Below are positions 1 through 9,234 of a stretch of 64,000 nt of DNA, in pieces; position 1 is the first letter of the stretch, and every line of letters starts with the position of its first letter. The position numbers and the translations under genes are program-made. This stretch comes from Nocardia transvalensis NBRC 15921 (GTDB taxonomy: Bacteria; Actinomycetota; Actinomycetes; Mycobacteriales; Mycobacteriaceae). The stretch covers positions 48,026-112,025 of the forward strand of contig NZ_BAGL01000122.1 in the NCBI RefSeq assembly GCF_000308875.1, given 5' to 3'. The notes under the pieces are model-generated. The model had not been told where the DNA came from. It did no database searches and worked only from the letters and a program-made list of their open reading frames with translations.

Positions 1-135
1 TTAGGTCTCATCGGCGCCCCACCCGCCCGACTGTGGACCGTCATCATCGACACCGCAGCACATTTCGGGCATAGCCGTTGTGTCGTAGCCTGGCCGACCG
101 ATAGGCAAGGACCGCGGCGGATCGGCAGGAGCGGA

Positions 136-1395
136 ATGGTGGGTGATTCCTTCGGCGGGAGCTCGCGGTACTGGGAACCGCCCTCCGAGCGGATCGCCGA
201 CCTGCTGCGGTCCGCCGTGGAAATGGTGCTCGACCATCCGGAGCTGATGTACGAGGCGATGGACGACGCGTCGCTGGCCGCGGCCAGCCCGGCGATCGCC
301 GCCGAACCCGCGCTGGCCGAGGCGGTGCGCGCCTGTGTCCGGGCGAATCTCACCCATTGGTGCGTGGCCAATCTGAATGCCCCCGGAATGCCGGTGGCGC
401 CTAATCTGTCGGCCGAGAACATGAACATCGCCCGCGCGGTGGTGCGGCACGGATTCGACGAAATGCTCGTCACGAATTTCCACGCCGGGCAGAACGCGGC
501 CGTGCGGAAATGGACTCAGCTGGCGTTCTTCGTGAGTCCGGATCCGTACGAGGTGCGGGAATTACTGGACGTCGTCATGGGCTCGATCTTCGCATTCATC
601 GACGACACCCTCGGCGGCGTCTTCGACCTCATCCAGCGCGAGCGCCGGGAACTGGCGTACGTCGATCACACCGAACGGATGGAGACCCTGAATCTCGTTC
701 TCGGCGGGGCGCCGATCAGCGCGGGCCGGGCCGGGGAACGGCTGCGGTACGAATTGGACCGCGCCCATCTGGCGGCGATCGTGTGGAGCGATTCGTATCC
801 CACCGCGCCCGAACCGCTCGAACTGGCGGTCAACGCGCTCGCGCAGGCGTCCGGATCGGTGCAGCCGCTGACGATCGTGCCGAGCCCGTCGACGCTGTGG
901 GTGTGGCTGCCCGCCGAGGAACTACCGCCGCTGACGGAGGTCCGGCGCGCGCTGGCCGCGCCGGGGGTGCGGATGGCGGTCGGCTCGGTGGGCGCGGGCA
1001 TGGCCGGCTTCCGGCGGGCACACCTGGATGCCGTTGCGGCGCAACGGCTCATGCGGCGGCTGCCGTCGGGGGAGCGGCTGGCCACCTACGACGAGGTCGA
1101 GGTCGTCGCGCTGGCCACCGGGGGCGACGAGGAGCGGGCCCGGGAATTCGTCACCCGGACGCTGGGCAACCTGGTGTCCGCCGACGCCGAACTGCGCGAG
1201 ACCCTGCGCGTCTACCTGCACGAGGGCTCGAATACCGCGCAGACCGCGCGGGCGCTGTTCACCCACCGCAACACCATCGTGCACCGCCTCGACCGGGCGC
1301 GGGGCCTGCTGCCGCAGCCGCTGGAACAGCGCCCGCTGCAAGTGGCTCTGGCGCTGGAGATCGTGCGCGTCATCGGGGTGACCGACAGCAACTGA
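136..1395 (+). CDS. PucR-family transcriptional regulator (first of three)
   Basis: 419 aa. The C-terminal ~60 residues carry the PucR/CdaR-type helix-turn-helix: a long helix, then the NTAQTARALFTHRNTIVHRL stretch (about residues 370-390), where an operon-specific activator recognises DNA. The middle third is GGDEF-like in position but shows no nucleotide-cyclase signature. The N-terminal ~180 residues are the helical sensor-like region seen in actinobacterial PucR proteins, of a different subtype from the two other full-length PucR genes in this window. ATG at 136 follows an AGGAG-like ribosome site 4-5 bases upstream. A second PucR gene lies 290 bp downstream on the same strand, so both may regulate nearby genes such as the ChoD-type oxidase. 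The ligand is not predictable. Family assignment is firm, target unknown. Confidence 0.85.
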   Translation: MVGDSFGGSSRYWEPPSERIADLLRSAVEMVLDHPELMYEAMDDASLAAASPAIAAEPALAEAVRACVRANLTHWCVANLNAPGMPVAPNLSAENMNIARAVVRHGFDEMLVTNFHAGQNAAVRKWTQLAFFVSPDPYEVRELLDVVMGSIFAFIDDTLGGVFDLIQRERRELAYVDHTERMETLNLVLGGAPISAGRAGERLRYELDRAHLAAIVWSDSYPTAPEPLELAVNALAQASGSVQPLTIVPSPSTLWVWLPAEELPPLTEVRRALAAPGVRMAVGSVGAGMAGFRRAHLDAVAAQRLMRRLPSGERLATYDEVEVVALATGGDEERAREFVTRTLGNLVSADAELRETLRVYLHEGSNTAQTARALFTHRNTIVHRLDRARGLLPQPLEQRPLQVALALEIVRVIGVTDSN

Positions 1396-1685
1396 GCCAT
1401 AGCCGCGGTGCGCCCGCCACGCACCGCACCGGCGATAGTGCACAACGCCGCCGCGCAGCGATGTGCACTTCGGCCTGTTCCCCGTGCGGTACTTCGGGTT
1501 AGAGTTTCCCACCGGCGAATTACGCCGCGCAGAAATGTGCCCTCGCATCGTCGAACGGGGAATGTCATGACCATCCATCGCCCGGGCGCGCCGATTTCCG
1601 GCCACGGCCGTCGGTGGCCGTTCAGTGAAGTAACACAGAGAAATTCGCCGCAGAATAGTGAATTCTCCCATACGGGAGGCCGGCC

Positions 1686-2927
1686 GTGACAGTCACCGAC
1701 GGGATCGGGGGAATTACCGCGGCCGAGATGTCCCCGGGCGCGCCGAATTACCAGACGCTGTCGCGGCGGATCGTGGACGGCCTCGAGCTCGCCGACCTCT
1801 CCGACGGGACGCGGCAGGGCCCGGGGGTGCGCGGCGACCTGCTCGCGGTGGTGCGCTGCGTGACGGAGGCGATCGTCACCGCCGCCCGCACGAATACGCG
1901 CGTCCCCGACCGGGCGGCGGCGCGGCTCGAGGCGATCGCCGCGCGGTGGGCGGACCGGCAGCTGCCGATCGAGGTGATCCAGCACGCCGTGCACGCCGCC
2001 GCCGAGGCCGTCACCGATCTCGTCGTCGGCGATCAGCACGGCTCGGACCTCGTGGCCGGGCTGCACGGGGCGGGCGTCGTGCTGATCGATGCGCTGCGCA
2101 CGCTGTCGACCGCGGTCGCGCGCGGATACGTCAACGAGGTGCGGGCGATGACCGGCGAGCGGCGGGTCGCCTCGCAGACGCTGGTGTCCGCGTTGCTGAC
2201 CGGCCGCGTCGACCCGGCGACGGCGCGCCGCAACGGGGTCGATCTCGCCGATACCTATGTGGTGCTGGCGGTGGCGCTGGGTGAGCATCCCGACGAGCAG
2301 GACGCGCGCGTCGACGGCAGTGTGGTCGCGCGCCGCAAACTGCGCCGGGTACAGGCCGAACTGGCGCGCGAGCCGGGGGAGCGGGCGCTGTCGCTGCTGA
2401 GCGTCGACGGCGGGACCGTGCTGGTCCCGACGACCGGCGACGAGGGGGACGGCACCCTCGACGCGCTGATCGATCGGCTGGGCGAGGCCGCGTCCGCCCC
2501 GGTCACGGCGGCCTTCGTGGCGGCGCCGCGCGACCGTATCCCGCGCGCCGCCGATCGCGCGCATCAGCTGCTGGACCTGGCGCTGCGGCTGGGCCGGGGC
2601 CCGGGCCTGCACCGGTTCCAGGAGCTGGCCTGCGAGTATCAGCTGGTGCAGCCCGGCCCGGCGAACCGGCACCTGCGGTCACTGCTCGATCCGTTGCAGA
2701 ACGAGCCCGAACTGCTCGATACCGTCGACGCCTATTTCGCCGCCCAGTGCAAACGGGAATCCGCGGCCCGGCGGCTGGGCATCTCGGTGAGCGCGGTCCG
2801 CCGCCGCCTGGAGCGGATCACAGCGCTGACCGGATTGAATCCGGATACGCCCACGGACCTGTGGTATCTGCGGGCGAGTGTCGTCACGCGCATCTTCGAT
2901 CCGGGGCAGGTCAGCGGCGCACTGTGA
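1686..2927 (+). CDS. PucR-family transcriptional regulator (second)
   Basis: 413 aa. The N-terminal domain (about residues 30-155) has the helical pattern LPIEVIQHAVHAA ... TAVARGYVNEVRAM, shared with the PucR gene at 15541-16764 and with two stand-alone small proteins in this window. The central region (about 160-330) is the usual linker domain, including RRKLRRVQAELA and LSLLSVDGG. The C-terminus has the PucR helix-turn-helix (RESAARRLGISVSAVRRRLE). The GTG start at 1686 lies a few bases downstream of a GGAGG-like stretch at 1675-1680. It probably regulates the neighbouring choD gene or a remote operon; the inducer is unknown. Confidence 0.85.
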   Translation: MTVTDGIGGITAAEMSPGAPNYQTLSRRIVDGLELADLSDGTRQGPGVRGDLLAVVRCVTEAIVTAARTNTRVPDRAAARLEAIAARWADRQLPIEVIQHAVHAAAEAVTDLVVGDQHGSDLVAGLHGAGVVLIDALRTLSTAVARGYVNEVRAMTGERRVASQTLVSALLTGRVDPATARRNGVDLADTYVVLAVALGEHPDEQDARVDGSVVARRKLRRVQAELAREPGERALSLLSVDGGTVLVPTTGDEGDGTLDALIDRLGEAASAPVTAAFVAAPRDRIPRAADRAHQLLDLALRLGRGPGLHRFQELACEYQLVQPGPANRHLRSLLDPLQNEPELLDTVDAYFAAQCKRESAARRLGISVSAVRRRLERITALTGLNPDTPTDLWYLRASVVTRIFDPGQVSGAL

Positions 2928-3022
2928 ACCTTCGGCCTCCGTTCGCGGCCGCACTGGTAGTCGCCACAAAGTGCGGTCGGGGCGGCGGTCCGGGCTGTTA
3001 GCGTCGGACCCAGGAGGTGGCC

Positions 3023-4765
3023 ATGGCCGCAGAGCGGCGGTTCGATGTCGACGTGCTGATCGTCGGGTCCGGATTCGGTGGCAGCGTCACGGCGCTGCGG
3101 TTGGCGGAGAAGGGATACAGCGTCGCGGTCCTCGAGGCCGGACGCCGCTTCGCCGACGCGGACTTCGCGGCCACGAACTGGGATATGCGCCGCTACCTGT
3201 GGGCCCCGTGGCTGAAATGCTATGGGATTCAGCGCATTCACCGGCTGCGGGACTGTTTCATCCTCGCCGGGGCGGGTGTCGGCGGCGGCTCGCTGAACTA
3301 CGCCAACACCCTCTACAAGCCGGGACCGGCGTTCTTCGGTGACAAACAGTGGGCCGACATCACCGAATGGGACGCCGAACTGAGCCCGCACTACGAGCAG
3401 GCGCAGGCGATGCTCGGAGTGGTCCGCAATCCGCACACCACGCCCGCCGACGAGATCATCCGATCGGTCGCCGACGATATGGGCGTCGGCGACACCTACG
3501 TGCCGACGCCGGTGGGCGTCTACTTCGGCGAGCCCGGAAAGACCGTGCCGGACCCGTATTTCGGCGGCGTCGGCCCGGACCGCACCGGCTGTGTCGAATG
3601 CGGCGAATGCATGACCGGCTGCCGCCACGGCGCGAAGAACACACTCGTCAAGAACTACCTCGGGCTGGCCGAAAAGGCCGGCGCCCGAGTGCATCCGATG
3701 ACGACGGTGACCGCGCTGCGCCCGCAGCCGGACGGCGGCTGGAAGGTCGACACCCGCCGCACCGGGGCCTGGGTGCGCCGCCGGCCGCGGACGTTCACCG
3801 CCCGGCACGTCGTGCTCGCCGCGGGCACGTGGGGAACCCAGCAGCTGCTGTTCCGCATGCGGGATTCCGGTGTGCTGCCGGATCTTTCGCCCCGGCTCGG
3901 AGTGCTCACGCGCACCAATTCCGAGGCCATCCTCGGCTCCGGCCGCACCCAGGTCGACCCCGGACTCGATCTCACCGCGGGCGTCGCGATCACCTCGTCG
4001 TTCCACCCCACGGCCGACACCCACATCGAGCCGGTGCGGTACGGCAAGGGCTCCAACGCGATGGGGCTGTTGCAGACCTATCTGGTCGACGGCGGCCGCC
4101 GGACCCCGCGCTGGGCCCGCGTGTTCGCGACGGCGTTCGCCCACCCGGTCATGACCGTGCGACTGCTGCGCACCCGGCAGTGGAGCGAGCGGACCCTGAT
4201 CCTGCTGGTCATGCAGAGCCTGGACAATTCGATCACGACCTACACGACGCGCGGCCTGTTCGGCCGCCGCCGCGTCACCAGCAAACAGGGCTACGGCGAA
4301 CCCAATCCGACGTGGATCCCGCCCGGGCACGAGGTGACCCGCCGGGTCTCCGAGAAGCTCGGCGCCACGCCCGGCAGCACCTGGCCCGACGTCTTCGGCG
4401 TGCCGATGACCGCGCACTTCATCGGCGGCTGCGTCATCGGCGACGATCCCGAGCACGGCGTCATCGATCCGTACCACCGCGTCTGGGGCTATCCGACGCT
4501 GAGTGTCGTGGACGGATCGGCGATCTCGGCGAACCTCGGCGTCAACCCCTCGCTGACCATCGCGGCCCAGGCCGAGCGCGCGGCGGCCCTGTGGCCCAAC
4601 CGCGACGAGGCCGACCCCCGCCCACCCATGGGCTCCCCCTACCGCCGCATCCCCCTCGTCCGTCCCCGGAACCCCGCCGTCCCCGCCGAAGCCCCAGCCG
4701 CCCTTCGCCTTCCGCTCTACGTGGTCCGGGACTCCGAGAACCAGAGTGGAGACCAATCCGCCTGA
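3023..4765 (+). CDS. choD: ChoD-type FAD-dependent GMC oxidoreductase (putative cholesterol oxidase)
   Basis: 580 aa, close to the 578 aa of mycobacterial ChoD. An FAD-binding Rossmann motif, VLIVGSGFGGSVTALRLAEK, sits near residues 10-30. The family-specific cysteine cluster CVECGECMTGCRHGAKNTL lies near residue 195. The C-terminal GMC block (HFIGGCVIGDDPEHGVIDPYHR, then VDGSAISANLGVNPS) is complete. ATG at 3023 is preceded by GGAGG five bases upstream; a GTG at 3017 overlaps that site and is less likely. Sterol oxidation is the annotated role of ChoD, but its true substrate in mycobacteria is debated, so the reaction is inferred. It stands alone between a PucR regulator and a convergent aldo/keto reductase ending 4 bp away. 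Confidence 0.85.
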   Translation: MAAERRFDVDVLIVGSGFGGSVTALRLAEKGYSVAVLEAGRRFADADFAATNWDMRRYLWAPWLKCYGIQRIHRLRDCFILAGAGVGGGSLNYANTLYKPGPAFFGDKQWADITEWDAELSPHYEQAQAMLGVVRNPHTTPADEIIRSVADDMGVGDTYVPTPVGVYFGEPGKTVPDPYFGGVGPDRTGCVECGECMTGCRHGAKNTLVKNYLGLAEKAGARVHPMTTVTALRPQPDGGWKVDTRRTGAWVRRRPRTFTARHVVLAAGTWGTQQLLFRMRDSGVLPDLSPRLGVLTRTNSEAILGSGRTQVDPGLDLTAGVAITSSFHPTADTHIEPVRYGKGSNAMGLLQTYLVDGGRRTPRWARVFATAFAHPVMTVRLLRTRQWSERTLILLVMQSLDNSITTYTTRGLFGRRRVTSKQGYGEPNPTWIPPGHEVTRRVSEKLGATPGSTWPDVFGVPMTAHFIGGCVIGDDPEHGVIDPYHRVWGYPTLSVVDGSAISANLGVNPSLTIAAQAERAAALWPNRDEADPRPPMGSPYRRIPLVRPRNPAVPAEAPAALRLPLYVVRDSENQSGDQSA

Positions 4766-4769
4766 GCTG

Positions 4770-5714
4770 CTACATGTCGTGCTCCCAGCTGCCGCGCGTG
4801 TCGACGTCCGCGACGTCCGCCAGCGTCTCCAGCTCCGCGATCTCCTCGTCGGCGAGTTCGATGCCGCGGGCTCGGACCAACCCGTCGATGTGAGCCGCCT
4901 TCGTGACCCCGATGATCGGGGTAGTGCCCTTGGCGATGGCCCAGGCGGTGGCAACGTCGGCGGCGGGCGCGCCGCGGTCCGCGCCGATCGCTCCCATCCT
5001 TTCGATCAGCGCCTGCAGCCGGGGCAGGATGCCGTTGTACACGGCCGCCCGGCCGCTGCCCTCCGGCAACGGATGGGCCGGGCTGTATCTGCCGGTCAGC
5101 GCGCCTTGCTCGAGAACCATGTAGGAAAAGAACCGCACGTCGTGCGCGCGGCAGTGCTCGAGGATGCCCGCGCGCTCGGAACTCCGGTACAGGAGGCTGT
5201 AGTGGTTCTGGACCGCCTCCACCCGGAAGCCGGCCTCGCCGAGAATCCGGTCGGCGAGGGCGATCTCCTCCATAGTGTGGTTCGAGACGCCGACATGTTT
5301 GATCCTGCCGCGCCGCAGCAGCGGAATCAGGAGAGGAGTCCACCGGGCCACGTCGGCAGGGTTGTGGATCCAATACAGATCCAGGTAGTCCGTGCCCAGG
5401 CGGTCGAGGCTCTGCTCCAGCATGTCCGCGACCGGATCGTCGCCGTCGCCCGCGAGCTGCGGGGTGAACTTCGTCGACAGCTGATACTCGGTGCGGGAGA
5501 AGCCCTTCAACGCCTGCGCGAGGACCTCCTCCGAGTGGCCCATGCCGTACACCACCGCAGTGTCCCACAGAGTGAACCCGTTCGATTGCGCCTTCTCGAC
5601 GACCTCTCGCAGGCCGGACGCGGTGAGCCGGCTGCCGAAATAGCCGTCGCCCACCTCGCCGCTGTCTCCCCAGGCCCACGTGCCCAGCGCCACCGCCGGG
5701 GTCCTGCTCGTCAT
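4770..5714 (-). CDS. aldo/keto reductase
   Basis: About 314 aa from the ATG at 5714, which has a clear GGAGG site upstream; the open frame continues to 5798 without a good signal. It is a TIM-barrel NADPH-dependent oxidoreductase. The start LGTWAWGDSG, the WDTAVVYGMGHSE stretch (catalytic Asp/Tyr region), DYLDLYWIHNP and VSNHTMEEI all match the AKR family. C-terminal TPIIGVTKAAHIDGLV forms part of the cofactor phosphate site. It is divergent from the XRE-type regulator at 5873, with a perfect G/C palindrome between them, suggesting local regulation. The carbonyl substrate is not predictable. Confidence 0.88.
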   Translation of the reverse strand: MTSRTPAVALGTWAWGDSGEVGDGYFGSRLTASGLREVVEKAQSNGFTLWDTAVVYGMGHSEEVLAQALKGFSRTEYQLSTKFTPQLAGDGDDPVADMLEQSLDRLGTDYLDLYWIHNPADVARWTPLLIPLLRRGRIKHVGVSNHTMEEIALADRILGEAGFRVEAVQNHYSLLYRSSERAGILEHCRAHDVRFFSYMVLEQGALTGRYSPAHPLPEGSGRAAVYNGILPRLQALIERMGAIGADRGAPAADVATAWAIAKGTTPIIGVTKAAHIDGLVRARGIELADEEIAELETLADVADVDTRGSWEHDM

Positions 5715-5817
5715 ATCGCCTACCTCCAGTCTCGTTTCCCGGCACCACCGGGATCGTGTCGGAATGTTCGATCCCCAGCAGACCGCGATGGCCGCCACCG
5801 GAGAAGGTCGCGTTCAT

Positions 5818-5840
5818 GGGGGGTATGACCTCGACCCCCC
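5818..5840. promoter_or_regulatory. perfect inverted repeat between aldo/keto reductase and XRE regulator
   Basis: GGGGGGT (5818-5824) and ACCCCCC (5834-5840) are perfect 7-bp arms around a 9-base spacer. The element lies 33 bp upstream of the regulator's probable start and about 100 bp upstream of the divergent reductase. It is a plausible operator for the adjacent XRE protein; the binding itself is inference. Confidence 0.4.
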
Positions 5841-5872
5841 TCGCGCCGTAATCGGTGGCTACCGTGAACGAC

Positions 5873-6769
5873 ATGGACCAGCAGCCCGGACATCGCGGCG
5901 AAGTCCGGCATTTCCTCGCCAGTCGGCGCGCCAAGATCACCCCGGCACAGGCCGGGCTGCCGACCAACTCCCGTCGCCGGGTCGCCGGGCTGCGGCGTGA
6001 GGAGGTCGCCGTCCTGGCAGGGGTGAGCACGGAGTGGTATACGCGGCTGGAGAAGGGGCACATCGGCGGCGTGTCCGAAGACGTTCTCGCCGCGGTCGCT
6101 CGCGCTCTGCAACTGGACGACGACGAACGCACCTACCTGTTCGATCTGGCTCGGTCCTCACGGCCCGCGAGTCGCACACCGGCGCGTCGCCGGGACGTCG
6201 AGGTCCCGCCTCAGGTGGGGTGGCTGCTCGACTCCATGACGATGTCCTCGGCGTTCGTCCGCAACGGCCGCACGGACGTCGTAGCAAGCAACCCCCTGGC
6301 CCGAGCCCTGCACGCGCCGATGTTCGACAGCGCCACCGTCGACCGGCGCGGCCGCCCCAACATCGCCCGCTACGTCTTCCTCGACCCCGGCGCCCGCGAC
6401 TTCTTCGTCGACTGGGACGCCGCCGGCAACGCCACCGCCGCCCTGCTGCGCGCCGAGGCCGCGCGCGAGCCCAGCGACCGGGCACTGCGCGCACTCATCG
6501 GCGAGCTGTGCACCCTCAGCCCCGAATTCCGCGGACTATGGGCCGCCCACGACGTCCTGATCCGCCACGACGGCATCAAACGGCTCCGGCACCCCGACGT
6601 CGGCGACCTGGAACTGACCTTCCAGTCCCTCGACCTGCCGCTGTCCGGCCGAGCCGTGCACAACCTGATCACCTACACCGCCGAACCCGGCACCGCCTCC
6701 GAAGACCGGCTCACCCTCCTCGCCAGCTGGGCGGCTACGCAATCACGGGCGGCGCGCCAGCCCGAGTGA
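5873..6769 (+). CDS. XRE-family regulator with MmyB-like ligand-binding domain
   Basis: 298 aa from ATG 5873; GTG 5855 is the alternative. Residues ~5-75 form a Cro/C1-type helix-turn-helix (RRVAGLRREEVAVLAGVSTE, then WYTRLEKG). The rest matches the MmyB-like PAS-type ligand domain: WLLDSM, VVASNPLARALHAP, then WAAHDVLIRHDGIKRLRHPDVG. Proteins of this family usually sit divergent from an oxidoreductase that they control, which is the arrangement here with the aldo/keto reductase. I chose the ATG start because family members typically begin about 8 residues before the R-EVR-FL segment. Confidence 0.85.
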   Translation: MDQQPGHRGEVRHFLASRRAKITPAQAGLPTNSRRRVAGLRREEVAVLAGVSTEWYTRLEKGHIGGVSEDVLAAVARALQLDDDERTYLFDLARSSRPASRTPARRRDVEVPPQVGWLLDSMTMSSAFVRNGRTDVVASNPLARALHAPMFDSATVDRRGRPNIARYVFLDPGARDFFVDWDAAGNATAALLRAEAAREPSDRALRALIGELCTLSPEFRGLWAAHDVLIRHDGIKRLRHPDVGDLELTFQSLDLPLSGRAVHNLITYTAEPGTASEDRLTLLASWAATQSRAARQPE

Positions 6770-6785
6770 CGGGTTACGGCAAAGG

Positions 6786-8189
6786 TCATTTCCACGCGAG
6801 GGCTTCGCCGAGGATACGGGCGGCGTCGGGGAAGGCCCCCGGTCCCGGGCCGGAGTAGTTGAGGCGCAGGTAGGGGCCCGTAGGTTCGGCGGGAAACCAT
6901 TCGGTTCCTGCCGCGACTATGACGCCCGCGGCCTCGCAGTCGCGGACCAGTACGTCCAGGTCGGTGGTGTCGGGTAGCCGGACCCAGAGGTTGAGGCCGC
7001 CCGCCGGGACCTGGTCCACCTGTGCGGCGGGGACATGGTCGCGCAGGGCTCCGACGAGTAGATCGCGGCGCGAGAGGAGCTGTCGGCGGACCGTGCGCAG
7101 GTGGGTCCGCCAGGCGGGCTGGGTGACGACGTCGAGGGCTACCGCCTGCAGGACGCCGCTGACATACATGGATTCGGCCTGGACGTCGGCGAGGATGCGC
7201 TCGCGGGCGGGGCCGCGCGCGATCATGCCCGCGACGCGCACGGCCGGCGACACGCTCTTGGTCAGCGAGCGCAGATAGACCACGTGCCCGCCGTCGTCGC
7301 GCGCGGCGAGCGGGGCCGGATCGGCGGTGAGCGCGAGATCGTGCGCCCAGTCGTCCTCGATCAGGAACGCGCCGTGCCGGCGGACGGTGTCGAGCACCTC
7401 GTCGGCCAGCGACGAATTCCAGTGCGCGCCGGTAGGATTCGCGAAGGTGGGCTGGGCATAGAACGCTCGCGCCCCGGTGCGCTCGAAGGCGCGCGACAGC
7501 TCCGCCGGATCCGGGCCGTGCATACCGCTGGGCACGGGCACGATCTGTACCCCCGCCTGATGGGCGGCCAGGATCGCGCCCCAGTAGGTGGGCGACTCCA
7601 TGAGCAGGGGACGCCCCGAGCCCACCAGCGCGCGGAAGGCGGTATTGAGCCCGCTCTGACTGCCCGGCAGGATCACCGCGTCGCCCGGCGCGGGCGGTGC
7701 CACACCCGCCGGGGCGGCCGCGCCGAGTTCGGTGGCGAACCACGCCTGCAACTCCGGCAGGCCCGCGGCCGGCGGCCTGGCCGTGACCGCCGCGCCGCGA
7801 GCCGCGCGCGTGAAGGCGGCGCGAACCAGGCGCTCCGGCAACAACTCTCGATCGGGATAGCCCGAATGCAGGGCGATCACATCGTTCGGCGCGGTGCGCA
7901 AGGCAGTCGACAGCCGCGCGCCCCGGACGCGCGGCGATCCGAGCGCGGCCGTCTGCCAGCCGTAGTCGTGCGGGCGGGCGATGCTTACCGCGCGCACGAA
8001 AGTGCCTACGCCGGGCCGACTCTCGATCATTCCCTGCGCGGTCAGTGTCCGCAGCGCCTTCTGCACCGTGACCGGGCTCGCGCCGTACCGGGTGACCAGT
8101 GTCCGGGTCGAGGGCAGCTGGGCGCCGGGCGCAGCGGTGGCGATCCAGTCGCGCAACGCGGCGACGACACCACCGCGCCGGCCGGTCAC
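6786..8189 (-). CDS. MocR-type GntR regulator with aminotransferase domain
   Basis: About 467 aa from GTG 8189; the frame is open to 8252. The N-terminal ~70 residues form a winged-helix GntR domain (LPSTRTLVTRYGASPVTVQK, then ESRPGVGTFVR). The remainder is a fold-type I aminotransferase domain: a PTYWGAIL substrate segment, FANPTGAHWNSS, the IEDDWAHDL aspartate, and the PLP-lysine block SLTKSVSPAVR. MocR proteins commonly regulate vitamin B6 or amino-acid genes and sit divergent from an EamA exporter. Here the divergent EamA gene is a 5'-truncated, frameshifted remnant directly abutting this start, so the original promoter region has been lost. The start codon is therefore uncertain. Confidence 0.82.
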   Translation of the reverse strand: MTGRRGGVVAALRDWIATAAPGAQLPSTRTLVTRYGASPVTVQKALRTLTAQGMIESRPGVGTFVRAVSIARPHDYGWQTAALGSPRVRGARLSTALRTAPNDVIALHSGYPDRELLPERLVRAAFTRAARGAAVTARPPAAGLPELQAWFATELGAAAPAGVAPPAPGDAVILPGSQSGLNTAFRALVGSGRPLLMESPTYWGAILAAHQAGVQIVPVPSGMHGPDPAELSRAFERTGARAFYAQPTFANPTGAHWNSSLADEVLDTVRRHGAFLIEDDWAHDLALTADPAPLAARDDGGHVVYLRSLTKSVSPAVRVAGMIARGPARERILADVQAESMYVSGVLQAVALDVVTQPAWRTHLRTVRRQLLSRRDLLVGALRDHVPAAQVDQVPAGGLNLWVRLPDTTDLDVLVRDCEAAGVIVAAGTEWFPAEPTGPYLRLNYSGPGPGAFPDAARILGEALAWK

Positions 8190-8764
8190 AGCGCCGTCGT
8201 GATCGCCCTGCTGCCCGCCGCGACCGCCGTGACGGCCGTGCTGCGCGGGCACGAGCGGCCGCCGTCGTCTTCGCGGCGGTGCAGGGCGACGGGCTGGGCG
8301 GGTTGCGCCCGTCGGATCTGCTGTTGTTCGGCGCGGTCGTCGCGGCCGCGATCGGCTATGCCGAGGGCGGGCTGCTGGCCCGCGAACTCGGCGCCTGGCA
8401 GACGGTGTCCTGGGCGCTGGTCCTCGCCGCGCCGCTGATGATCGCCCTCACGGTCGCCTCGGCGCTGCGGCACCACCCGGGCGGTGGCCCGTCCGCGTGG
8501 TTCGCCTTCGCCTACCTGGCGGTGGTCAGCATGTATCTCGGCTTCTTCGCCTGGTACCGCGGTCTGGCGATCGGGCCGATGTCGCGGGTCAGCCAGGTTC
8601 AGCTGGTCCAGCCCGTGCTGACCATCGGCTGGGCAGCGCTACTCCTGCACGAGGATCTCACCTGGCCCACGGTCGTCGGCGGCCTCGCCGTGATCGCCTG
8701 CGCCGCCACCACGGTCCGCGCCCGCGTACGGACGAAAAGCGTTCGGGTGGAGCGGGATTCGTGA
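8190..8764 (+). pseudogene. remnant of an EamA/DMT-family exporter
   Basis: From about 8200 the sequence encodes an EamA-like segment (ALLPAATAVTAVLRGHERP) in one frame. It then continues in another frame from about 8252 with AAVVFAAVQGDGLGGLRP, further helices (IGYAEGGLLARELGAWQ), and the family C-terminus RVSQVQLVQPVLTIGWAALL. The first ~90-100 residues of a normal ~290-aa transporter are missing. About 15 residues also seem lost at the frame change. It starts exactly where the divergent MocR gene starts, as expected after a deletion that removed the intergenic region and the exporter's 5' half. The C-terminal half alone is unlikely to be functional. Confidence 0.65.
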
Positions 8765-8767
8765 CGG

Positions 8768-9169
8768 TCAGAAGCGGAAGACCGCTCCCGCGCCCTCCTG
8801 AACGCAGCTGCTGGCGAAGGTGTGCTGATACTCGACCGGGCGGCCGTGCCGGGCGCCGGTGGCCGTGACGGTGACCGGATCCCAGATCATCGTGCACATG
8901 GTGTGGGAATCCTGGGTGGCGAGGGCGTCGAGGTCGCCGTCGGTGGCGGCCAGTTCCTGGCAGGCGGCGTCGGCATCGGGGTGGGATCCACCGGACGGGT
9001 CGCAGGTCAGCGTGACCTCCCGCACCGCGGGCGCACCACCTTCGCCGCGTGCCACCGACAGGGTGAGCTGCGTGTCCGGTCCCGGATCGGCGCCGGCCGG
9101 GACGGCGAGCGCGGCGCTCGCGAGAAGTACGCCGGACGCGGTGAGCAGGGTTCGGAACGAGACGCGCAT
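8768..9169 (-). CDS. secreted subtilisin-inhibitor-like protein (SSI family)
   Basis: 133 aa with a Sec signal peptide: RTLLTASGVLLASAALAVPA, with cleavage near residue 27. The mature part has the four SSI cysteines (Cys56, Cys70, Cys92, Cys122, giving two disulfides), the reactive loop CTMIWDPVTVTATG with a likely P1-P1' bond Met94-Ile95, and the C-terminal GAGAVFRF block. SSI proteins inhibit serine proteases outside the cell and are best known in Streptomyces, where the P1 residue helps set protease preference. It is convergent with the EamA remnant, whose stop is 4 bp away. Confidence 0.85.
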   Translation of the reverse strand: MRVSFRTLLTASGVLLASAALAVPAGADPGPDTQLTLSVARGEGGAPAVREVTLTCDPSGGSHPDADAACQELAATDGDLDALATQDSHTMCTMIWDPVTVTATGARHGRPVEYQHTFASSCVQEGAGAVFRF

Positions 9170-9234
9170 ACGAGTGTGTCTTCCGCGCGGGCCCCGGCGT
9201 TACGCTGGGCACCCGGCCCGGCTTGGTAATCGAC

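Noticed and set aside
2732..4954. Long minus-strand open frame opposite choD
   Set aside because: It is the high-GC mirror of the choD and PucR genes with no domain or ribosome site.
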